A stretch of 64,000 nucleotides of DNA from Juglans regia (Eukaryota > Streptophyta > Magnoliopsida > Fagales > Juglandaceae): contig NC_049916.1 of the NCBI RefSeq assembly GCF_001411555.2, positions 22,289,558 through 22,353,557 of the forward strand. Reading direction: 5' to 3'. Shown here in pieces: positions 21,801 through 33,470 of this stretch. The position numbers and the translations under genes were made by a program. Position 1 is the stretch's first letter. The number at the start of each line of letters is the position of its first letter. The notes beneath the pieces are model-generated. The model worked only from the letters and a program-made list of their open reading frames with translations, ran no database searches and was not told the DNA's origin.

Positions 21801-24800
21801 AATTTGATACATGATTAAGCATGTTACCAGGAATTGCCTATTTTGATGATATGATCTCGCTCCTCTTATTTCTTTGGTTTTCTGATTTAATTTGTCACTT
21901 GGATGACAACTGGGTGTAGGAGCGGTGACAACTACAGTTGCACCGATTGAAAATGACATTCCTTTTAAGAAACTGAAGGATGGGTTGTTGTCAGTTTCAT
22001 CTTCGGACGAATGTAAAGATGCAATGACATTTGAGATCAATGAAAATGAGCCTACTGTCAGTATTACTGTGGTTGGGGCCTCCGGGGATCTTGCCAAGAA
22101 GAAGATATTCCCTGCACTTTTTGCACTCTATTATGAGGATTGTCTCCCTCAGGTTTCTACTTTTTTTTTTTTTTTCAATTCCTCTCGTGATATTCTCTTT
22201 TTTCGTGGGTCAGCATACTATCAGTGTATTAATTATTGTGGTATTGTTTATTTTTAAAGTATCAATTCATTTCATTGCAGCAATTTACTATTTATGGTTA
22301 TGCTCGGAGTAAGATGTCTGATGCTGACCTTAGACACATGGTTAGCAAGACCCTTACTTGCAGAATTGATAAGAGGTAAACAGATGTTCCTTGACTTGAA
22401 GCTTAATTGGTATACATGTAATTTATCTTCAGGAATTTGGCTGTAAGGTATTGCATATTACTCCCGGTGTGGTCATTGGGTTTTTTGTTGCTCATTAAAT
22501 ATTTTGAGGTGTTTGGGTTGTCATATATTCTTTCTGCTGAATTATCAGGGAGAACTGCACTGAAAAGATGGAGCAATTTCTTAAAAGATGTTTCTACCAT
22601 TCTGGGCAGTATGATTCGCCAGAAAATTTTGCAGAGCTAGACAAGAAGCTGAAGGAACATGAGGTAATTTGTGTGTGGCTGCACGTGATAAGAAAGTAGA
22701 AAGTTGCATGGTCATCTAACTTGGAAGTGGCTCATAACTGCCATGTGATAAGATAGTAGAAAGTTACAGGGTCATCTTAGGGCTTCTTTGGACACTTGGA
22801 GTATCTCAGAATTCTGTGAATAGTAGTGAAATAACTCCTAGGGGTTGACTCAAGTGGTAAAAGCCTTGACCTTGGGGTTATGCTCCCCCCAAGTCTAAGG
22901 GTCAAATCTCCTTAGGTGCAAAAAATTTCTAGGGGCTATTAGACTGGAAAATTTTTCGCTTGAATTACCCAATATACACTTGTGGGAAACTCCTTGCCGA
23001 GGGCCTGTGCATCCCTGGGATTAGTCGGGACGCTGTTCTCGGACACTTGGTACCAATAAAAAATAGTAGTGAAATAGTTTGAGTTAAGATTTTTATTTGG
23101 TTTTGGGAAAGGAGAGAGAAAAAGTTGACTAAACATATAATAAAGTTAAAAAGTTGTTTGAATATAATTTTTTAATATTATTTTTGTTGTGAAGTTTGTG
23201 AAAGTTGTATTATTTTTGTGTTTTGTTTTGAAGTTCGTAAAAGTTGTATTAGTTTTTGTGTTTGGATAATGATTAGGTACTGATTAGATGAAAAAGTTGA
23301 AGATTTGAAATTGAAAAGTATTTTGTGTTTAAGTGATATTTGAGAATGAAATTATGAGAAGTTTTGAGAATTCTGTGTCCAAACGTCCCCTTACTCTGGG
23401 AGTGGCTCTTACGGTGGTAATGTTTACTGGCTTAACTTTCATTAATCGGGGTGTCTTTCTTGGATACCCCATTCTAGCAAAAGCTGCCAACACTCTTTGC
23501 ACATTCATACATATATATTTCTTTTGTCATATTTGTCTACTCTGACTTCAACAAATTTTGGTATTTATATCCATTTGAAAACAGTTAATGCACACTATAT
23601 TGTACTGTAAGAAAATGGCATTTCATCTGTCAAGTACTTATTCTAGGCCTTTTGAAAATACACACTAAAAGCTTGTAATAAAAAAAAAAAGAAGGCAAAC
23701 TTTCGTGCAATTTGGAGTTGTTGAATTGATGCCTTTCTGGAGCCACTGTCTTGCTGATTGCAGTACGTTTTGCTCTTTAAATCCATTTATCAAGTGCCTC
23801 TTGGAGCTCAAGCTCAGTTATAGGAAGAAGCAGGACTTTGGCACACTTAAGTTGTTGTTACAATTAGTTGGTTGATAGCTGGGGGATACAATGTGGTTAC
23901 TGTGAATATGATTTACGATACGGTAGATCTTGGCATTATCTGTGATGTGAATTTCCTAGAATTGGTGTTCGGGTGGATCGGAAATGGTTCATAACTTCAC
24001 ATTTTATATGATCTCACAAGGTGTTATGTTGAAATGCCACGGTTATATCCCCAAATGCACCTGTAAAGTTTTCTTCTTTTTCTTTGTTTAAAGATTTGAT
24101 GATCTAGTAATGGAACTGCAACAAACTATTTCTTCTTCAAGGTCAAGATATGATGAGGGAGCTTTTTTTTTCCTCTGTTCCAATGAAATTCAATTATCTG
24201 CTCTTCCCACAACTTGCATATGAATTTATGCACAATTATTTGACAATGAGGAGGTGGTTCTGTAGGGTGGAAGGGTTTCTAATCGCCTCTTCTATCTATC
24301 AATACCTCCAAATATATTCATAGATTCTGTTAGATGTGCAAGCTTGTCAGCTTCATCTGGTAATGGCTGGACTAGGGTCATTGTCGAGAAGCCCTTTGGT
24401 CGAGATTCGGAATCCTCGGCTGCTTTGACAAAAGCTCTCAAACAGTATCTTGAGGAGGATCAAATATTCAGGTGAGTTTTTTCTAATTAAGGTTGGCTTT
24501 TATTATGAGTAGAATACTGACTAAAATCTGATTGTATGGTCGATTTCTTTTACAGGATAGACCACTATCTGGGGAAGGAGCTTGTGGAAAACCTATCTGT
24601 TCTCCGATTCTCTAACCTCATTTTTGAGCCACTATGGTCGAGGCAGTATATAAGGAATGTGCAGTTGATATTCTCTGAGGATTTTGGCACTGAAGGACGT
24701 GGAGGGTACTTTTCTATCTCTAGTAGACATTCGTCTATTCTTGTTTGTGAGAACTTATTGTCCTTTTTTTTTTTGCTGGATTGAATCTAGGTACTTTGAC

Positions 24801-26089
24801 AATTATGGGATTATAAGAGACATAATGCAGAATCATCTGCTTCAGATACTAGCCCTATTCGCAATGGAAACACCAGTTAGTTTGGATGCAGAAGATATCA
24901 GAAATGAAAAGGTTCCCCCAAACCCCCGCTCAAGAAAGAACCTGAAATCTGCTTATTTCTGATATGTTTTTCTTTGTTGTTTTTTGTTATGAAAATATAA
25001 ATATTTCCCTGGTTGGTAGGTCAAAGTTTTACGTTCGATGAGGCCATTACAACTAGAAAATATGGTGGTAGGGCAATACAAGAGTCACACGAAAGGAGGT
25101 GTTACTTACCCAGCTTACACTGATGACAAGACTGTACCCGATGACAGCTTAACTCCAACATTTGCAGCAGCTGCCCTCTTCATAGATAATGCAAGATGGG
25201 ATGGGGTGCCTTTTCTAATGAAGGCTGGGAAAGCATTACATAATAAGAGGTGTGTTGTTAGGCAGAAGCTTCTGCGTCATATTTGTTTGTCTTGGACTGG
25301 ATCATTTTAGTTTATGTATTTCTTTTTACCCAGGGCTGAGATAAGGGTACAGTTTAGGCACGTGCCTGGCAATTTATATAACCGGAACTTTGGGACAGAT
25401 CTTGATTGCGCAACAAATGAGCTTGTTATCCGAGTGCAGCCTGACGAAGCTATTTATTTAAAGATCAATAACAAGGTCCCTGGTTTGGGTATGAGATTGG
25501 ACCGAAGTAACCTGAATCTTCATTATGCAGCAAGGTAATTCCTATTTTTATTTTAATTATTATCTTATACATGCCAAAACTGCTGTATTAAAGTCTCAGC
25601 CTAAAGTGGCTAACCTTTGTGTTAAAGTATCACTTCTGTTTTGAATGTTTAGCTTTGTTGATATTGAGCTGGACGCATTAATTGAAACCTTGAAACGTAA
25701 TATAATCATCTTCGACTTTTATGTTATTTGTTGTTGATTTGACCAAAGGCTTGAAAAGTTAGCTGCCTATAGTGTTGGATTATGGTGCCACCATAAGTGA
25801 TCTTTAAAAGTCCAACCAAACTCCTTGGCATTTTATTTGTAGATATTCAAAGGAGATTCCATGTGCTTATGAGAGGCTTCTCCTGGATGCCGTTGAAGGG
25901 GAAAGAAGGCTGTTTATCAGGAGCGATGAACTGGATGCTGCTTGGGCACTCTTCACACCTCTGTTAAAAGAGCTCGAAGAGAAGAAGATTATACCAGAAT
26001 ACTATCCTTACGGTAGTCGGGGACCTGTTGGGGCCCACTATCTTGCCGCAAAATACAACGTACGGTGGGGCGATGGCGTAGATCAATGA
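18862..26089 (+). CDS. G6PD2/3-like: Plastidic glucose-6-phosphate 1-dehydrogenase, P2-like
   Basis: Oxidises glucose-6-phosphate to 6-phosphogluconolactone, making NADPH at the head of the plastid oxidative pentose-phosphate pathway. Ten exons: 18862-19060, 21920-22152, 22281-22375, 22549-22663, 24266-24471, 24556-24705, 24791-24911, 25020-25249, 25334-25534, 25843-26089. They join without a frame break to 598 aa, the usual plastid length. A Ser-rich transit peptide (about 1-65) precedes the NADP motif GASGDLAKK (about 119-127). The active site IDHYLGKE is at about 284-291. Cys171 and Cys179 ([11 protein letters not shown]) are eight residues apart, the spacing of the thioredoxin-regulated pair in plant plastidic forms. 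Sequences such as [15 protein letters not shown] and [10 protein letters not shown] resemble the Arabidopsis P2 isoforms (G6PD2/G6PD3) more than P1. Intron 1 (2.9 kb) and intron 4 (1.6 kb) are inflated by transposons. Confidence 0.97.
19400..21170 (-). mobile_element. Internally deleted LINE, antisense in G6PDH intron 1
   Basis: On the minus strand, broken frames from about 21170 to 19640 give a LINE ORF1-type protein. [22 protein letters not shown] and SRELKRLF align in order with the C-terminal ORF1 of the large LINE at 53031-58425 ([30 protein letters not shown]). Multiple stops show it is dead. ORF2 is missing: shortly after the expected ORF1/ORF2 junction the sequence passes to LINE-3'-UTR-like DNA (TTTCTTGTATTCGTCC). 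The G+C-rich DNA at 21340-21640 may be its 5' UTR. Boundaries are approximate. Confidence 0.75.
22683..22779. repeat. 60-bp tandem duplication in G6PDH intron 4
   Basis: GTGATAAGAAAGTAGAAAGT near 22685 recurs 60 bp later as GTGATAAGATAGTAGAAAGT. Both units continue into GGTCATCT. It directly precedes the MITE at 22780. Confidence 0.75.
22780..23390. mobile_element. Tourist-like MITE in G6PDH intron 4, split by a SINE
   Basis: Terminal GGGCTTCTTTGGACAC matches the reverse complement of the right end (GGGGACGTTTGGACAC). TTA flanks both sides (22777-22779 and 23391-23393). The interior carries the GATGAG-family blocks TGTGAATAGTAGTGAAATA and GTTTGAGTTAAG. Without the SINE the element is about 370 bp. 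Confidence 0.82.
22834..23061 (+). mobile_element. tRNA-derived SINE nested in the MITE
   Basis: About 228 bp, bounded by a perfect 15-bp duplication AATAGTAGTGAAATA (22819-22833 and 23062-23076). It has a tRNA-like head with box A-like TTGACTCAAGTGG and box B-like GGTCAAATCTCC. The downstream body TGGGATTAGTCGGGACG resembles Au-type plant SINEs, and the 3' end is A-rich (AATAAAAA). It is on the same strand as the gene and wholly intronic. Confidence 0.85.
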
Positions 26090-26780
26090 CTCAGAATGAT
26101 TTGCCATTGTGAGCATAAAGCTTCAAGGTTCTTATTTGTTCATGAGGGTGCACCAAATTGAAATTACACGGGTGATCAGATGGAGAAGCTTGATTTACAT
26201 GGTCCAAGGGACGTGGGGAGTGTGAAATTAGTGACATGAGCAAATATGATCCAGCTACTGAAGCAAAGCATGAAATTCTCTCGTTTGTCACGGAATCAGC
26301 ATTTCATGAACGTGTAAATTGCCATGAACGTATTTTCCCCATTTTTTATAACATAAGATTATTAGGCACTCATTGAAGTTACTTGTCAAGACCCAAAAAA
26401 TAAAAGCTTAGAACTTTTTGAAATGAATAGTTCTGTGATCTGCTATTGCCAAAAATAAATATAGATGAAATAATTATTTGGTTGCATATGCTTCTATATG
26501 GCTACTACTACCTACCTTAAGCTCACATTGTCACTACCCAATAGTGATCTGTTCAATGCACTGCGATGTCTGTCTGTGTTTGAGTAATATCAATGTATAC
26601 TTTGCTGCCTACACATCATTGAGCACATCAAATTGTTAATTACAGCGCATCAAATTGTAAAATTATTTTTACTGTAAAATAGATTTTTACCTACAACAGT
26701 TTGTGAAATATTTTTGTGAATCTAGCAGTACTTCTCAAACGAGATATTTAACTGGACATGGAAGAGGCCGGTAGATACAA

Positions 26781-26815
<35 letters not shown>

Positions 26816-29297
26816 CGTCTTTTGGCTGAGAGTGTTTTGAGAATGGAGAGAGAGAGAGAAAATCAATGAAATCTGTTTAGAATCTTATCGTTTGTTTTCT
26901 TTTGTTTGATAATATGATTTATTCATAACTTTTCTAATTACTAGAAACCTTTAAAGTCAATATATCGAATTAACTTTACTTGACATCAGATTTCAGCAAT
27001 TGTAAAAATATGTTTCTCAGGCCAAGTTGGAGCCTTGAACCTAGGGCGGTGCCATGTCATATAACAGAGACTATAGCTTACCTCACCTCCATGCAACGAT
27101 CTTTCCTGAATCCTGATTATCAAAGACCTCCGGCAACAAACTGTGCGAGCCATTGCCATTTTTGTTAGGGCTTGAGACATCAAAGGGTACAACAATCGAA
27201 GGTTCTGCACCTTTGTGCCACATTCATTTCATGATTATAAGCCTACACGTAAGGTTGCATTTTTTTTTTTTTTTTTAATCTTCAGGCTCTCTTTCTTTGT
27301 TTTTGGTCCTCATCATTGAAGTGTCCATAGATCATCCTCAACTACTTGATATCTGCAGCCAAAAGCACGAAAGTATATATACTTTTAAGTACGTATACAC
27401 GCCTTCCAAACTTTGTTTTTCTGCTGCCAAGAGAAGATTTCAAATGACGAGCCTTTTCACTTGGGATTCCGCAATCAAACACAATCAGTAAAGAATCAAT
27501 AAAGCTATATATGTGTTTAAGAGAAGTTGGGTAATATGTCAAATTTTCAATGGTAAACTTTTGAAGGGACCGCTTTTGTCACCTTAGTGGGCAACACACG
27601 TGAGAAACAATTCAAGAAAATAATACAACTTGGGTAATGTATCTCACCTACCCACTATTATCAGCACGATTATTCTTTGATCTCCTCCAAACAAAGCAGT
27701 GAGAAGGGAAGAAAAGTCATCCCCAGGCTCTTATGAAGCTTGTATCTGCAGCTTCCGATATATTTTCTCTGCAAAATAATGCACCTTTTATAGTAGAAGG
27801 ATCCTTTAAAGAATCTACTATCAAATTGTCTTACCGTTTGCTTGAATAAGTTGGGTCAATGTTTAAAAAGAAAAGAAAAAGCCGAGTTTGTTCGATCATA
27901 TTTTTTCTCAGTCAATTGGTCGTAAGAATGTGAGAGCATTTTCAGCTTTATTGAACGTAGTTGCAATTATATGCAGAAAAAAGTGGACTACGGCTCTCAT
28001 TCTAGCCTTAGAAATGTCAGTCCTTGTAAGGTGATACCATCGCAAGATTACATTCTTCTGTATTGATTCACCCATCAAGAAACAGTGACTCTCTGGCCCA
28101 ATCTCTTATCTGCATCGATTTAGAAGTTAAAATTGTCAATCATATTTGCTTATCAAAATCTGGCTCATGTTTCTGTTTTGGCCTACAATTCCAATAAAAT
28201 AAAAATAAAGCTTATCTGCAAGACTGCATGGCCCATTGCGTTGAACTATAATAGACTACCTACTAACTCTCGGCTAATATGATTGCATGTTTGATACAGA
28301 GTTGTTATCCGATTATCAGATGCAAAGCTGAGAGAAAGATAGACTGTAAACCCCACAATATATATTAAGTATAATTGTTGGAGTAAATTTCTCTGAAATT
28401 ATTAAATCATAGCTCATTGACATATTAAGAAACTCTAATTATTATTATTATTATTATTATATGCCCAAAGACCAAAACCCTTTAGCCATCACATCATTTT
28501 ATATGCTCACAGAACCTGTTGTTTTCATATTACAGGACAGTTGGAACCCCAATGCCTTGCTCATGCAGACCGGACATAAATCAAACCTATTAGCAAATCA
28601 CGTAACCATTTGTGGCACAATGGGCGCATGATTGCTTTGGTTTTCAATGACATGATTGTAATAGCGCTCATAAGGAAAAACAGAGAGAGGCAACTAGTTT
28701 TTGGATCGAAGGAAATGGTGTTTATTGCTGTCCAAGACTAAGGAGATGGAGAAATTGACAATTAAGTGGGACTGCTTTCTTTTCTGTGTCGGATCCATGA
28801 TGGCTGGAAAATTTTCACCTTATAACTATTGTTCTATTGCCACTGGACATAGAAATCAGAAACTATTTTGTTTATGCATCTAATCATATGATGTTTTGGC
28901 GGGGTTTATTGGATTTCTTATGGCATGTTTTTGTGAAGACAATAGAAAGAGAACATAAGCATATTGTTTTCATTGAGCTGCATATCAAGTAGCACTATCC
29001 TCGTATAGATCTTATCTTAAAAAATAAGGATTAGGTAAATTACATCCATTGTGGTCAAATTCTTTAGTTGATCTTAGCCGTTAAGGCAGGCAGATGGTTA
29101 GAAAAGTAGTATCTTATCAATTAAAATTATTATAGTTTGAATTTTTGAACACGAAAGCCAAATTCCATTGACAAATGACATTGAAAGGTCATCCAAGCCT
29201 TTTGAGGTCACCTTCCTCAATCATAGAGGCCCCATCTCAGCCCTGTTCTTTTGGAACCCCCGTGCCCCCCCTCTCGATTTATCCCCAATAGGCAGAC
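26090..29297. other. Intergenic spacer, G6PDH to TCP gene
   Basis: The G6PDH 3' UTR probably extends to about 26400. The rest shows no supported gene or transposon ends. It includes a GA microsatellite (26783-26813), a T run (27261-27276) and an ATT repeat (28438-28460). The last few hundred bases must hold the TCP promoter. Confidence 0.55.
26783..26813. repeat. (GA)n microsatellite
   Basis: Perfect GA run of about 15 units in the spacer downstream of G6PDH. Confidence 0.85.
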
Positions 29298-30098
29298 ATG
29301 GCGGAGAACAAGCCTGCAGAGATCACAGACTTACAAATCATGATCTCAAACAAGGATGATAACAAGAAGCAGTTAGCTCCCAAGAGAAGCTCCACCAAGG
29401 ACAGACATAAAAAAGTGGATGGTCGAGGGAGAAGAATAAGGATGCCAGCTCTATGCGCAGCAAGGGTTTTCCAGTTGACCAGAGAGTTGGGTCATAAGTC
29501 TGATGGTGAAACAATTCAGTGGCTTTTACAGCAAGCAGAGCCATCGATCATGGCTGCAACTGGTAGTGGGACTATTCCAGCTTCGGCTCTTGCAGCTGCA
29601 GGGGCCTCTGTTTCTGGACAGGGGTCGGTTTCAGCAGGTTTGGATAGAGTGGTGGAAATGCTAGGGCCAGCTATGGGGTCAGGAGGTAGGGCCAATTGGA
29701 CAATGATGAGTGGGAGTTTGGGTAGGGCACATGTGTCAAGTGGAATGTGGCCCTCCGTTAGTGGAATTGGGTCAGGGTTTGTTCATAATTCAAGTCAGTC
29801 ATCGTTGAACTTTGGCAGTGAAAACTGGAATTTCTTTCCTAAATTTGGGTTCCCTGGGTTTGAACTTCCTGATATGAATTTGGGTCCAATGAGCTTTTCC
29901 AAAACTGTGAGTGGAACAAACCGGCAAGTACCTGGTTTGGAGCTTGGTCTTTCGCAGGATGGTCATATTGGGATGTTGAATTCTCAAGCTTTGAGCCAGT
30001 TTTACCAACAGATAGGGCAGAGCCGAGGTGATGCAGGTTCTTTGAAACAGCAACCGGAACCTTCAGATAAAAATGATTCTGAAGGGTCAAGGCAGTAG
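29298..30098 (+). CDS. TCP20-like: Class I TCP transcription factor, TCP20-like
   Basis: Intronless, 266 aa. The TCP bHLH-type DNA-binding domain spans about residues 34-92: basic region [17 protein letters not shown], helix [21 protein letters not shown], helix [21 protein letters not shown]. The shortened basic region makes it class I (PCF). Cys53 in helix I is the conserved class I Cys reported to confer redox sensitivity. C-terminal [17 protein letters not shown] and FYQQIGQ closely resemble Arabidopsis TCP20, a regulator of growth, cyclin and nitrate-response genes acting in the nucleus. Compared with TCP20 as I remember it, the N-terminus is about 40-60 residues shorter. A TAG lies three codons upstream in frame within CCCAATAG|GCAGAC, which could also be a 3' splice site, so an upstream coding exon is possible. 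Confidence 0.94.
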   Translation: MAENKPAEITDLQIMISNKDDNKKQLAPKRSSTKDRHKKVDGRGRRIRMPALCAARVFQLTRELGHKSDGETIQWLLQQAEPSIMAATGSGTIPASALAAAGASVSGQGSVSAGLDRVVEMLGPAMGSGGRANWTMMSGSLGRAHVSSGMWPSVSGIGSGFVHNSSQSSLNFGSENWNFFPKFGFPGFELPDMNLGPMSFSKTVSGTNRQVPGLELGLSQDGHIGMLNSQALSQFYQQIGQSRGDAGSLKQQPEPSDKNDSEGSRQ

Positions 30099-31822
30099 AA
30101 GAATTAGGGTTCTAAGAGAGAGTGATCATGACAAGTAGCATAAGATTAAGAAGCTGATTTGACTGTTATGGTTTCTCACCATTCAGAATGAGTTCAGTTT
30201 AGAGCTGAGAGATTTGGAATTTACTTAAAACTTTTCTTAATATGTTTGGTGGTTAAAAACCTCATTTGATTTGCAGACTTATTCTTCTTTATAAATGCAA
30301 AAGCTTTCATCCTAGTCTAACATCAGGTTTTCACCATTTCTGTCTCAAGCTCTTCCAATGAGATTTCTTACTTTTGAGCAGCTAACTGAAGTACCTTCCT
30401 ATTCATTCTGGCTTTTCAAGGCAGGATGACTACAAATAGAACAACAATGCATTAACTGTTTTGAGGTGTATAACTTCTTGTCAAGATCTTGAGCTGCTAG
30501 GAACTCTGTTATTTCTCTTACATATATAAATTCAGACCTGATCTGTTTTTAAAAATAAAACCCGACCATCTTGAGGTATAGAAGAGTGCGATCTAGATGT
30601 TTTTGCAAATTTGCACTGAGGCAGCAATTTCCCATCTAACTGTTCCAACTAAAAAGTAGGTCTGCAATTCGATATCATTATTTTCTGGTTCTCAAAAAGG
30701 CATATTTTCTTGGATACTTTTTTTTTTTTCAACTTCTAATGGGAACAACATAAATCATTTCTGGACAATTACCTCAACTAACTAGCTTTAACCAAAACAT
30801 TGCCACCAGTGGCCACACGGACTTCAGGCGGTGAGATCCCGGTTTAAATAGAATCCAAGAAAATGTACTTCAACAACGGGAACTTGGACCCTGCTTTAGG
30901 TTATTCTTTACTAAAATTGTACTTCTTTTCATCTACTTTCTCACCTTTCGTAAATAGTCAGGACACTGAGGAATGTCTACATTAACCCAAATCTCGAATT
31001 TAGTGAAAAGGACTTCTTTTTTTCACGAGCAAGACGAATTTAACAGCCGGTAAATATGTGGAAGAGTTGACATTGAACTCTGGTAGCTTTTCATTGCGAT
31101 ACACTGATACTATTCTAAGTAACCATTGGATGGTACTTGCCATGGAAAAAGATTTGCCACTCAGTGAAGTCCCTGATTTTGGATGGCCATGGAGAGGAGC
31201 AACTCAGTGTTTAGTGGCTGAAAGATCTGTGCTTACTATACAAACACATAAATGTTAGAAAAACTTGTATTGGCAAAAAAAGGCAAACAGAGAAGAAAAA
31301 TTGGTAACCCACCTTTGATGAGTTCCAAATTTGGTAATTTGCAGGACTCCCCCCAGGCCACAGCCATGTTGAATATGGCGCTGCAAACTCACCCAAGTGA
31401 GCCCACAAACGTGTTGAGTTCTCCCCCCTCCCCCCCAACACAAATACCCATAAAGGGTGTCAAAAGTAATGGGCTCCCCTAGTACAGCAAACCCATCCTA
31501 AACCAAGGCCAACCCAATAAAGGGTTGGCCGGAAACAGTCTTTAGTGAATCGTGGCTGGAAAGCCCCATTCCCATGAGACCTGGCCCTTGTGGCTTTGGT
31601 AATGACACTACTGCCATCATCCTTCTGCAATAACCCTACTGCTTTCATAGTTGTTGTTGTTGTTCGTTTTAAATTTTATCATTCTCATTCTCATTTATTG
31701 ACGTGGTACGTTTTAAGTTATCATTGATTTAAATGATTTTCATATGAAGTTACTTGAGATGAAAAATAACATTTTATTCTTTTTGTTACCATATCATAGA
31801 TTCATATCACATCGATCGAGAG
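30099..31822. other. Intergenic spacer downstream of the TCP gene
   Basis: Probable 3' UTR to about 30300, then unassigned DNA. Several short overlapping ORFs at 31058-31640 occur on both strands but show no recognisable domain. No transposon ends identified. Confidence 0.5.
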
Positions 31823-32657
31823 TAGGGGGAGTTTAGTCCAATCCGGCCCAGTCCCGAGAGGTTTTGTGGACCGGGCCGACCTATTCGGTCTAGAGTTTTC
31901 CCACCCTGGACCGGTCTAGTCCGGTCGGTCCAACCTTCTTCTTTTTTTTTTTTTTTAAATCGATTAATAAAAAAAAATTATTTAAAATACTAAATTAAAA
32001 TTAAGTGACTTATTAAATGAAAATTACATAATAAATTATACAATTATTAATATATACTAGTATTATATATTATAGTTATACATTAAAGAATATAATAATA
32101 CATTGATCTAAATATATATAGTTATAGACTTAATACCAATACTATAACTAATAACTATACTAGTAGTATTACTAATATACTATATGTTAGTGATAAATTG
32201 GTAATACACTACTAATACTATATTAAATAATATTCTATGTAGTTATAGTGATTTGATACTAACATATTAAGTTAACTATACTAATACTATTATAAATTTA
32301 TACATATGCTATAATTTATACTATAACTCTTATAATATGTTAATATATTAATATATACTAGTACTATATATTATAGTTATACATTAAAGAATATAATACT
32401 TATGTAATATTGTGATATATTAATAATAAATTATATACAATTATTTATATAAATAATATATATAAATAATAAAATATATTTATATATTTTTTAATTTTCA
32501 TTTGGTTCGGTCCGAGGCGAAAAACCCTTGGACCTGGGACCGGACTGAATTCATTTGGTCCTATATAATTTGGACCGGACCCAATTGGTCCGGGCTGGTC
32601 CAAAAATGGCCGGTCCGGTTGGTTTCTCTAGTCTGGACCGGCTGAATCTCACCCCTA
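31823..32657. mobile_element. Non-autonomous hAT-like element with CCGGTCC-rich ends
   Basis: 835 bp. The ends TAGGGGGAGTTTAGTCCAAT and, reverse complemented, TAGGGGTGAGATTCAGCCGG are flanked by ATCGAGAG (31815-31822) and ATTGAGAG (32658-32665), seven of eight bases identical. The 8-bp duplication and TAGGG terminus fit hAT. Subterminal zones are dense in GGACCGG/CCGGTCC on both sides. The core is A+T and holds a direct repeat of about 50 bp (near 32050 and 32340). No transposase. Confidence 0.82.
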
Positions 32658-33174
32658 ATTGAGAGTTTAAAAATCAACAACATCAATATGTTCACTTGAC
32701 GGATATTTACTCTTTGAACATCTTAGGTGTTTAGTCATGATCCCATCCCATATGAGAGATGATATCTAAAAAGATATTGAAAAAAAAACTAGTCCCAGGT
32801 TGAGGTTCATTCGTTCTCAACAGAATCTTATGCAATCTTGGGTTGGAGTGCTATCATTCTCATAGCTTTTGAATAAAACCAGCAAAGTGGTGATGAATAG
32901 TGCAATGCAGCAAGTGGCCAAATTGCTGGTTCAGAAACCAAAAAGAATTGAATAGGGTGGGTGGTCCAGGTGAGGCGGTGGTGAAAAATCCGGCCTGGAC
33001 CACCCGGCCACAAGACTAGAATTTGAGGTTGCTAACGAGACTCGGTTTCTAAGTTTGATCGCTTGCTGCAGACTGTTGGTATTCACATTCACAACCTCTA
33101 CGGACTGCTAATCACTGCCATTCATCATTTTTCCTGATTTATAACAGAAACAAAATCCTAGTAATTAAACATGA

Positions 33175-33212
<38 letters not shown>

Positions 33213-33470
33213 GTGATGCATGGTAAAGCTTATGTATGTATGATCATGGAGCAGTGATGTGATGGCAAAGTGTGGTGTTGGTCCATGTTTTATGGTGTAC
33301 ACTTAAAGAGCTATGAGGAATAATATTGTTGGCCTTTGTTTCCAGCAAGGACGTTCGATTCCTTTTCCTTGAATCTTTTTTTCTCATTTATAATTTTGGA
33401 TTATTTTAAAACATCATGCATATTTTATATATATATATATATATTATATGATATTTTTATAAATAAAATA
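32658..33470. other. Spacer between two hAT-like elements
   Basis: No gene supported. TA microsatellites at 33182-33208 and 33428-33444. Confidence 0.5.

Noticed and set aside
31058..31640. Several 60-76 codon ORFs downstream of the TCP gene
   Set aside because: Short, overlapping on both strands, no family resemblance or splice context.
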